Assembly: GCA_001898935.1 (NCBI GenBank)
Contig: MKVT01000013.1
Coordinates: forward strand, 186,001-250,000
DNA length: 64,000 nucleotides
Direction of reading: 5' to 3'
From: Paludibacter sp. 47-17
GTDB lineage: Bacteria; Bacteroidota; Bacteroidia; Bacteroidales; Paludibacteraceae
Below, piece by piece: positions 57,607 to 64,000 of this stretch (the first letter of the stretch is position 1; each line of letters opens with the position of its first letter). The notes below the pieces were generated by a model. It was not told the origin of the DNA, did not search any database, and saw only the letters and a program-made list of their open reading frames with translations. The position numbers and the translations under genes were made by a program.

Positions 57607-59721
57607 ATGGCAACGTTAGAAAAGATCAGAAGTAAAGGGGTATTATTAATTGTAGTAGTGGGTGTGGCGCTGCTCTCTTTCATTATCGGGGACTTTCTTA
57701 CCCAGGGTTCTACATTTTTTAACCAGGCGCGCGAAACCGTGGCTGTTGTTAATGGAGAAAAGATCAATATCGCCGATTATCAGGAATTAATCGATCAGAT
57801 TACCATTTTCCAGAAATACGAAACGGGCATGCAGGATATCGATGAAGTTACCATGCAGCAGATGCGCGCTTTTGTTTGGGACCAGTATGTGCGCGAGCAG
57901 CTGCTCAACAAGGAAGCGGCGAAAATGGGACTCACCGTCACCAAGGAGGAATTATCCGACCGGTTGATCGGGAACAATATCCACCCGATGATTCAGCAAC
58001 GTCGCTTTTTTGCCGACGAAAGCGGTCGTTTCAGCCAGGCGATGCTCATTCAATTCCTTAATTTCAAGGACGAAGAAGCTCAGGATCCTTCGATGGAACA
58101 AACGCTGGTCGAATACCGCAAACTCTGGAAATTTCTCGAAAGAACCGTAAAATACTCCTTGCTTCAGGAAAAATACAATGTCCTGATCACAAAAGCAGTT
58201 GCAGCTAATTCGCTGGAAGCAAAAGCCTATTTTGAAGCCAGCCTCCCTGTTGTGGAAGCTAATTATGTAGTACAGCCCTACTTTGCGATCCCCGACACCG
58301 AAGTATCGGTGTCCGATAAGGAAATCAAAGATCGCTACAACAAACAACTGGCACGTTTCCGCCAGGAACCCAATGTTTCGCTCAAGTTTGTTACGTTCGA
58401 CATTCAGCCGCAACAGGAAGATTTTGCTGCTGCCGAAGAGTTTATCAATAAGCTGAGCCAGGAATTTTCGACTACCGAAGATGTTGTCGAACTGGTCAAC
58501 AGCAATTCCGACGTTCCTTATACCGGTCGTAATTATACCGTCAATACCATTCCGGCGCATCTCAAAGATTTTGCATTCGGCAATGCTGCCGGCGTGGTTT
58601 ACGGACCTGTATTCCAGAACAACACCTACACCATGGCCCGTATAATGGAAACCGGTATCTCGTCGGCCGACTCGGTTAAGCTGCGTCATATCTACCTTAC
58701 ACCCGACAAGGCTGCTAAAGCCGACAGCATTATCGGAGCGATACGTGGCGGAGCCGATTTCGGAGCTCTTGCCCTGCAACATTCGGCAGTACAGCAAACC
58801 GCAGCCAACGGAGGAGAAATTGGCTGGGTAACCGAAGACATGCAGGGACTCGACAAGGCGATTATAGCCGATGCATTCGGCCGTGCTACCAACGATATTT
58901 TTACCTTTAAAAATGCTCAGGGCACCCAGATCATTCAGATCATGGAAAAAACAGCTCCCCGCCAGAAAGTTAAATTAGCGATTCTGGAACGCGGAGTGAT
59001 TGCCAGCTCAAAAACGGAAAGCAAAATCTTTAACGATGCAAAACGTTTTGCTGCTTCGCTCAACGAAATGTCGATCGACAGCGCCGCTGCAAAAAGCAAC
59101 CTGATGGTACGTTTGGCCGACGAAGTATACCAGGCCAGCGAACAAGTGATGAACATTCCGCAATCGCGGCAAATTGTACGCTGGGCGTTCGAGAACTCCA
59201 AGGGCGAACACTCTGATGTATTCGAATGCGGGAAACAATTGGTTGTTGCCACCATTACCGATATTAACGATTCGAAATACAGAGCGCTGAATAAAGTCTC
59301 GGATCAGCTTAAAAATGAAATTGCCCGCGACAAAAAAGCCGATATGCTGATTGCTCAAATGACCGGTAAAGCCGGCAACGACACTTCGCTGGTAGCCATT
59401 GCACAGGCTTTCAACCAGGAAGTGAAACAAGCCTCGGGAATTAATTTCGCGTCCGGTCAGTTCGGATTGGCCGGATGGGAACCTGCGGTTATCGGCAAGG
59501 CTACTGCGATGAAGGCCGGCGAAATCTCGGCTCCGGTAAAAGGTAACAATGGCGTATATGTGGTTGCGATTCGCAGCGTACAGAAAACCGACCGGCCTTT
59601 CGATGCCAAGATGGAAAAGATGAGCCTGACCTCGCGTTATATGTATACTTTACCGAACAGCATCATGATGGACATGATGGATAAGGCAAAAATTGAAGAT
59701 AACCGACTGACGTTCTATTAA
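57607..59721 (+). CDS. ppiD: PpiD-like anchored peptidylprolyl isomerase
   Basis: The 704-residue protein has an N-terminal membrane anchor (about 12-30), a SurA_N-like chaperone region (about 40-260), a parvulin-type PPIase domain (about 345-450; VKLRHIYLTPDKAAKADSII, GGEIGWVTEDMQ) and a second, degenerate parvulin-like region and C-terminal chaperone part. It helps outer-membrane and secreted proteins fold at the periplasmic side of the inner membrane. Length is longer than E. coli PpiD (623). It overlaps the rlmN start by 1 base. Confidence 0.87.
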   Translation: MATLEKIRSKGVLLIVVVGVALLSFIIGDFLTQGSTFFNQARETVAVVNGEKINIADYQELIDQITIFQKYETGMQDIDEVTMQQMRAFVWDQYVREQLLNKEAAKMGLTVTKEELSDRLIGNNIHPMIQQRRFFADESGRFSQAMLIQFLNFKDEEAQDPSMEQTLVEYRKLWKFLERTVKYSLLQEKYNVLITKAVAANSLEAKAYFEASLPVVEANYVVQPYFAIPDTEVSVSDKEIKDRYNKQLARFRQEPNVSLKFVTFDIQPQQEDFAAAEEFINKLSQEFSTTEDVVELVNSNSDVPYTGRNYTVNTIPAHLKDFAFGNAAGVVYGPVFQNNTYTMARIMETGISSADSVKLRHIYLTPDKAAKADSIIGAIRGGADFGALALQHSAVQQTAANGGEIGWVTEDMQGLDKAIIADAFGRATNDIFTFKNAQGTQIIQIMEKTAPRQKVKLAILERGVIASSKTESKIFNDAKRFAASLNEMSIDSAAAKSNLMVRLADEVYQASEQVMNIPQSRQIVRWAFENSKGEHSDVFECGKQLVVATITDINDSKYRALNKVSDQLKNEIARDKKADMLIAQMTGKAGNDTSLVAIAQAFNQEVKQASGINFASGQFGLAGWEPAVIGKATAMKAGEISAPVKGNNGVYVVAIRSVQKTDRPFDAKMEKMSLTSRYMYTLPNSIMMDMMDKAKIEDNRLTFY

Positions 59722-60749
59722 TGCACAAAATACCCTTACTGGGTCAGACCCTTTCGGAATTAACTCAACTCGCAAAAGATCTGGGAATGCCTGCTTTCAC
59801 AGGCAAACAGCTGGCAGAGTGGATTTATTCCAAAAGGGTCTGCTCCATTGATGAAATGACCAACATTTCGGTCAGGAACCGGACCTTGTTGAACCAAACT
59901 TACGAAGTAGGCCGCTATGCTCCCGTACAACAGCAGGCATCGGTCGACGGCACGGTGAAATTCCTCTTTAAAACGCAAAAAGGTCATTTGATCGAGAGCG
60001 TTTTTATTCCCGAGGACGACAGGGCGACACTTTGTATCTCGTCGCAGGTGGGATGTAAAATGAATTGCTTGTTTTGTATGACCGGAAAGCAGGGGTTCAC
60101 TGCCAATCTGACGGCACACGAAATCCTGAATCAATTCTACTCCATCCCTCAATCCGAAGAACTCACCAACATCGTGTTCATGGGCATGGGCGAACCGTTC
60201 GACAATCTCGAAAACGTTATGAAAACCAATACCATCCTGTCGGCCGACTATGGTATCGGGTGGAGTCCAAAACGGATCACGGTTTCGTCGATCGGCTTAA
60301 TTCCCAAAATGAAGGTTTTTCTCGACAATTCGGATTGTCACCTGGCCATTAGTATGCACTCGCCGTTCGATGAAGAACGACTCCGCCTGATGCCGGTACA
60401 AAAGCCCTACCCTATCGCCTCGGTGATCAATGAACTTAAAAACTACGACTTCAGCAAGCAACGGAGGGTATCGTTCGAATATATTATGTTTAACGGTGTG
60501 AACGACACACAGCGTCATGCAGCCGAAATCGTACGAATGCTGAAAGGAATTACCTGCCGCGCGAATCTGATTCGTTTTCATGCTATTCCTAATATCGATT
60601 TGCAGACAAGTCCCGATGACAAAATGATTGCGTTTCGCGACTACCTCACCAACAATGGTGTGATGACAACGATCCGGAAATCGAGAGGGGAAGATATTTT
60701 TGCTGCCTGCGGAATGCTCAGCAGCACACATAACAAAGAAAATCTGTAG
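59721..60749 (+). CDS. rlmN: 23S rRNA/tRNA adenine-C2 methyltransferase
   Basis: RlmN is a radical SAM enzyme that methylates C2 of A2503 in 23S rRNA and A37 in some tRNAs. The 342-residue protein has the cluster motif CKMNCLFC near residue 113 (CxxxCxxC), the block VFMGMGEPFDNLENV near 153 and a C-terminal Cys in EDIFAACGML near 332, the methyl-carrying residue; the other key Cys position is present. Its start shares a base with the PPIase stop (TAATG). It ends in a bidirectional hairpin. Confidence 0.95.
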   Translation: MHKIPLLGQTLSELTQLAKDLGMPAFTGKQLAEWIYSKRVCSIDEMTNISVRNRTLLNQTYEVGRYAPVQQQASVDGTVKFLFKTQKGHLIESVFIPEDDRATLCISSQVGCKMNCLFCMTGKQGFTANLTAHEILNQFYSIPQSEELTNIVFMGMGEPFDNLENVMKTNTILSADYGIGWSPKRITVSSIGLIPKMKVFLDNSDCHLAISMHSPFDEERLRLMPVQKPYPIASVINELKNYDFSKQRRVSFEYIMFNGVNDTQRHAAEIVRMLKGITCRANLIRFHAIPNIDLQTSPDDKMIAFRDYLTNNGVMTTIRKSRGEDIFAACGMLSSTHNKENL

Positions 60750-60775
60750 AAAAAGGAGGGTAACCCTCCTTTTTC
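60749..60775. terminator. Bidirectional terminator between rlmN and RSH gene
   Basis: Perfect 12-bp stem (60749-60760 and 60764-60775) with a 3-base loop and A/T runs at both ends. It ends rlmN and, read backwards, the RSH gene whose stop codon (60774-60776) overlaps the arm. Confidence 0.88.
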
Positions 60776-62957
60776 AGTTTCTGCTGATCGATTTCACCCC
60801 TTTAATCTGTCCGATTTTTTTTACAATCAGGTCCAGTTCTTTGGTATCGGATACCATAATGGTCAGGTTACCCTGAAACAATCCTGCATTTGAATCGATT
60901 GAAATCGAACGGAGAGTAATGTTTTTTTCTTTCGAAATCAAAGACGTAATATTGGCCACAATCCCAATGTCGTCGTGTCCTACAATACGCAGGGTGATGG
61001 GGTAATGCGATCCGGCCGATTTACCCGACCAGCGCGCCTTTACGATCCGGTACCCGAAACGTGAAATCATCTGAGGAGCATTCGGACAGTCGGTACGGTG
61101 AATCTTAATGCCTCCGCTTACCGACACAAAGCCAAACACATCGTCGCCATAAATGGGATTACAGCATTTGGAAAGTTTAAACTCTACATTTTTCAGGTCC
61201 TGGGCTATAATCAGCACATCTTCCTTACCCGACGATTCGGGAGCAACAGGCTCTTTCGTAAATGTTTCGGCACTGCGGATTTCCACCGGGTTGTCGGGAC
61301 TGTCTTTTCGATCCTGTTCGAGATAGCTTTCCCTTACTTCCAGAATATCCAATTTTCCCTGGGCTAGTTCCTGATAAAAATCACTCACCGTTTTAAAGCC
61401 TTTCTTTTTAGCTAATTTAGAAATCTTCCCTTCTTCCAGGTCGATCTTCCAGTTTTTAAAACGCCGGGATAGAATTTCACGCCCCATTTCGGCATCCTTA
61501 TATTCGATCTCCTTGAGTGCCTGGCGGATTTTATTTTTTGCTTTTGAAGTTGTAACGATATTCAACCACGCCTGGTTGGGCTTTTGCGTAGGCGAAGTGA
61601 GTACTTCGACCGAATCGCCGTTGTTGAGTACGTACTTGATCGGCATATTCCGCCCGTTCACTTTGGCTCCTACACAACGGGAACCCAGCCCCGAATGGAT
61701 GGAAAACGCAAAATCGAGAGCGGTCGCCCCTTTGGGAAGTTTATGTAAATCGCCGTTGGGTGTAAAAACAAACACTTCCTCGTTGTACAGATTCAATTTG
61801 AATTCGTCCATAAAGTCAACAGCATTCAAATCGGGATTTTCAAGAATTTCGCGGATGTTTTTCAACCACTCGTCCATTCCGCTTTCTCCTTTGATACCTT
61901 TGTACTTCCAATGTGCCGCCAGCCCTTTCTCGGCCACCTCGTCCATACGAACGGTACGGATCTGTACTTCGACCCATTTACCCTGAGGTCCCAGCACGGT
62001 AGTATGCAAGCTCTCGTAACCATTGCTTTTGGGGATGGTAAGCCAATCGCGCAACCGCTTGGGATTGGGTTGATACATATCGGCAATGACCGAATAGGCT
62101 TGCCAGCACGCAGCCTTTTCCTTCTCGACCGGAACGTCGAAAATAATCCGAATCGCAAACAAATCGTATATATTCTCGAAGTTTGTATTCTGCTTCTTGA
62201 TCTTGTTGTATATCGAATGGATCGATTTCGTCCGCCCCTTAATCGAAAAGGGCAGTCCCAAGCCGGTCAGTTTGGCTTCCAGCGGTTCGATAAAGCTTTT
62301 TATATACTGGTCGCGCGAACGTTTTGTCTCGTTCAGTTTCTGAGCAATATCCGTGTAAATCTCGCGATTGGTATATTTGAGCGACAAATCCTCCAATTCG
62401 GTTTTGATTTTATAGAGCCCCATGCGATGGGCCAGGGGAGCAAACAGGTACGAACACTGGCGTGCCGTATGGATCCTGAAGTCATCGGGATACTGGGCCA
62501 GGGTACGCATGGTATGCAACTGATCGGCAATAATAATCAGAATCACCCGTACATCTTCGGCAAACGACAGAAACAGTTTACGGAAATTTTCCGACTCAAC
62601 CGATGTGTTTTTATCGTACAACTCCTTCACTTTCGATAAGCCGGAAACCACCGTCTTCACCGGCGTTTGAAAAGTCTTCTCCAGCTCCGTCGTATCCACC
62701 AGCCCCGCTTCAATCTGATCGACCATCAGAATAGCCAATGCTGCTGTTTTACCCAAGCCTACCTCGTTGACTACTATATCGAGAACCGATAACTTGTGAA
62801 CCAATCTAAAGCGCTTCGTGTCAGATGTTTCGGACGATGCCTCATACAACTGCCGCATCATTTTGATAAGCTCTTTACGTTCGTGATACCGGAATAATTT
62901 CGGATGAGCTTTAACAAGTTTCCAATATTGTTGAGCTATAGGGGATATACCGACCAT
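60774..62957 (-). CDS. relA: RelA/SpoT homologue, predicted synthetase-only
   Basis: RSH enzymes make or break (p)ppGpp in the stringent response. The 727-residue long form has an N-terminal HD-like region (about 20-200), a synthetase domain (about 240-350; YDLFAIRIIFDVPV, RDWLTIPKSNGYESLHTTVLGP, VQIRT), TGS (about 395-460, FVFTPNGDLHKLPKGATAL), a zinc-finger/helical part and a C-terminal ACT domain (about 650-727). In the HD region the His-Asp motif is VD (residues 79-80, AILMVDQIEAG): His77 of Rel from Streptococcus dysgalactiae corresponds to Val, and Asp82 to Ala, while Glu81 (Glu83 here) and the His53-like His54 are kept. Loss of these metal ligands implies no hydrolase activity. ATG at 62957 is chosen over a TTG-like extension. 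Confidence 0.92.
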   Translation of the reverse strand: MVGISPIAQQYWKLVKAHPKLFRYHERKELIKMMRQLYEASSETSDTKRFRLVHKLSVLDIVVNEVGLGKTAALAILMVDQIEAGLVDTTELEKTFQTPVKTVVSGLSKVKELYDKNTSVESENFRKLFLSFAEDVRVILIIIADQLHTMRTLAQYPDDFRIHTARQCSYLFAPLAHRMGLYKIKTELEDLSLKYTNREIYTDIAQKLNETKRSRDQYIKSFIEPLEAKLTGLGLPFSIKGRTKSIHSIYNKIKKQNTNFENIYDLFAIRIIFDVPVEKEKAACWQAYSVIADMYQPNPKRLRDWLTIPKSNGYESLHTTVLGPQGKWVEVQIRTVRMDEVAEKGLAAHWKYKGIKGESGMDEWLKNIREILENPDLNAVDFMDEFKLNLYNEEVFVFTPNGDLHKLPKGATALDFAFSIHSGLGSRCVGAKVNGRNMPIKYVLNNGDSVEVLTSPTQKPNQAWLNIVTTSKAKNKIRQALKEIEYKDAEMGREILSRRFKNWKIDLEEGKISKLAKKKGFKTVSDFYQELAQGKLDILEVRESYLEQDRKDSPDNPVEIRSAETFTKEPVAPESSGKEDVLIIAQDLKNVEFKLSKCCNPIYGDDVFGFVSVSGGIKIHRTDCPNAPQMISRFGYRIVKARWSGKSAGSHYPITLRIVGHDDIGIVANITSLISKEKNITLRSISIDSNAGLFQGNLTIMVSDTKELDLIVKKIGQIKGVKSISRN

Positions 62958-62982
62958 ACTACCTGCAGTTTTTGTTGATTTG

Positions 62983-62990
62983 CAAATATA
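62983..62990 (-). promoter_or_regulatory. Candidate -7 element before RSH gene
   Basis: On the minus strand it reads TATATTTG, 25 bases before the ATG. A TTTG (plus 63015-63018) is 24 bases upstream, longer than normal spacing. Confidence 0.45.
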
Positions 62991-63090
62991 CAACAGAAAT
63001 AGAATGCTGAGTTACAAAATTAATGTAAAACTCGAAAAAGGAGTACAAAAAACACCTTAAAAAAAATTTATGCAAAAAAGCAGCCGATTA

Positions 63091-63122
63091 TTGGGAAGAT
63101 TGGATTTTCTTTCCTAAATTTG
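63091..63122 (+). promoter_or_regulatory. Candidate promoter before anchored protein of unknown function
   Basis: TTGG at 63091-63094, 20 bases, then TAAATTTG at 63115-63122. The -7 box is perfect, the -33 box one base off. It is 58 bases before the ATG at 63181. Confidence 0.6.
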
Positions 63123-63180
63123 CATGCTGAAATATACTTACACGAACTGTATAGCAGAATAAAACACAAAAACAAGATAG

Positions 63181-63864
63181 ATGAAAACAACAATCAAAAT
63201 TTTACTGTTAGTTGCCATTGTCGCACTGAGTTATTTTGTGATCATGAGTATTATGACTCCGATCAAGTTTGAGAACGAACGTTCCAAGCGCGAAAAAGTG
63301 GTAATCGAACGACTCATCGACCTCAGAACCGCCCAAATGGAGTTTAAAGACCAGAAAGGACGTTACACCGTGGGACTCGACACCCTGGTAAAATTTCTTC
63401 AGACCGGCAAAAAGAAAATGGTTTTGAAAGAAGGTACTCTTTCGGATGCCCAACTGGAAGCTGGACTTACCGAAGCCAAAGCAGTAAAAATTGTTCGTAG
63501 CGGAAACATGAAAGAAATCGAAGCGTACGGATTACAGCATTTCCGTCGCGATACGACGATGACCGATTTGCTCACAGCACTCTATAACGGCAAGTATACA
63601 GCACAGTCGATTGAAAACCTGCAATACATCCCATTCTCCGAAAATGAAATCTTTGAAGTAGAAATTAACAACAACTACCTCAGCACCAACAACATCTGGA
63701 TTCCGCTTATTGAAATGCGCGCTCCGTACATGGCATTCCTCGCCGATGTAAACCGTCAGGAAACATTGAACCTGATTGACTATCAGCGCAAACTGGAAAA
63801 ATATACCGGATTAAAAGTAGGTTCGGTTATCGAACCAAACAATTTCGCAGGTAACTGGGAATAA
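63181..63864 (+). CDS. Conserved membrane-anchored protein of unknown function
   Basis: The 227-residue product has an N-terminal membrane segment (about 5-24, ILLLVAIVALSYFVIMSIM) and then a soluble, charged region with mixed helix and strand. Motifs of known enzymes are absent. The region after the anchor (KFENERSKREKVVIERLIDLR) looks like a coiled helix; the C-terminal part ends EPNNFAGNWE. I do not recognise the family beyond an uncharacterised Bacteroidota protein; the next gene is DUF3822, a family of likewise unknown function. Confidence 0.7.
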   Translation: MKTTIKILLLVAIVALSYFVIMSIMTPIKFENERSKREKVVIERLIDLRTAQMEFKDQKGRYTVGLDTLVKFLQTGKKKMVLKEGTLSDAQLEAGLTEAKAVKIVRSGNMKEIEAYGLQHFRRDTTMTDLLTALYNGKYTAQSIENLQYIPFSENEIFEVEINNNYLSTNNIWIPLIEMRAPYMAFLADVNRQETLNLIDYQRKLEKYTGLKVGSVIEPNNFAGNWE

Positions 63865-63880
63865 CCAACACAAGGGTAAC

Positions 63881-64000
63881 ATGCAGCGTAGTCTCGTGGA
63901 AAAACCCGATAGTCTATCCATCCGGATTCGTCCGGGTGGATTTTCTTTGTATATATATGGTGAAAATGGTCACATCATTTCACAGCGCAGCTTGTCGACC
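63881..64000 (+). CDS. DUF3822-family protein, 5' part only
   Basis: The first 40 residues of an open frame running off the window (MQRSLVEKPDSLSIRIRPGG then FSLYIYGENGHIISQRSL). The pattern DSLSIRIxPGGFS... is the N-terminus of DUF3822 proteins of Bacteroidota, predicted actin/ASKHA-like fold by family annotation. It is 16 bases after the preceding gene. The part seen is short, so the call is moderately sure. Confidence 0.6.
   Translation, partial: MQRSLVEKPDSLSIRIRPGGFSLYIYGENGHIISQRSLST
63916..63948 (+). terminator. Terminator-like hairpin inside the DUF3822 start
   Basis: An 11-bp stem with one G-U pair (arms 63916-63926 and 63931-63941, TTCG loop) followed by a T-rich run, inside the coding region of the DUF3822 gene. 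Its role is not clear: terminator of the preceding gene, attenuator, or chance. Confidence 0.4.

Overview
The window looks like chromosomal DNA from a T9SS-bearing member of the Bacteroidales (Bacteroidota). The grounds are: recurring promoters of the TTTG-N19-21-TAnnTTTG type; four proteins ending in type IX secretion (T9SS) sorting domains; a PorT-like barrel and GldE; a bacterial GGGP synthase; a short-form arginine decarboxylase; an rsfS-ftsH-LUD-cdsA block; and a V-type ATPase operon with a DUF2764 gene. No insertion sequence, phage gene, integrase, CRISPR array or rRNA was found. The genus cannot be named from the sequence alone.

Layout. 0-4.5 kb: 3' end of pyrG, yidC, a secreted endonuclease/exonuclease/phosphatase protein and a LutA-like CCG protein. 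4.5-13.6 kb: two tandem 1125-residue secreted CotH-type proteins with lamin-tail domains and T9SS tails, facing a beta-helix lipoprotein and a PorT-like barrel. 13.6-22.8 kb: rhamnulokinase, an orphan 2[4Fe-4S] ferredoxin missed by a length cut-off, a DUF2007-UspA-UspA protein, gldE with an overlapping phosphopantetheinyl transferase, pcrB, an MFS carrier, an inositol-phosphatase-family enzyme and a FemAB-type transferase. 22.9-31.5 kb: valS, ridA, ssb, lon, a thioredoxin-fold lipoprotein without CxxC, and queG. 31.5-35.6 kb: two more T9SS cargo proteins sharing a module. 36-42.5 kb: arginine decarboxylase, then the minus-strand block rsfS-ftsH-LUD-cdsA-acyltransferase. 42.7-48.2 kb: an OmpA/TPR lipoprotein and the operon M23-like / dxr / rseP. 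48.3-55.8 kb: V-ATPase operon (E, DUF2764, A, B, D, I, K). 56-64 kb: twin tRNA-Lys genes, a CorC-like protein, a PpiD-like foldase, rlmN, a long RelA/SpoT protein, an unknown anchored protein and the start of a DUF3822 gene.

Most genes are housekeeping: envelope building (yidC, cdsA, acyltransferase, rseP, dxr, PpiD-like foldase, FemAB), proteolysis (lon, ftsH, rseP) and translation or RNA modification (valS, rlmN, queG, rsfS, tRNA-Lys). A second theme is surface export: PorT-like barrel, GldE, and four cargo proteins. The most notable observations are the twin CotH/LTD exported putative kinases next to a surface lipoprotein; a proteolipid whose five Na+-binding residues match Enterococcus hirae NtpK at a constant offset; and three proteins whose folds are kept while key catalytic residues are lost (RSH hydrolase site, M23 zinc site, thioredoxin CxxC). 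All functional statements come from motifs and family knowledge; no database search was run.
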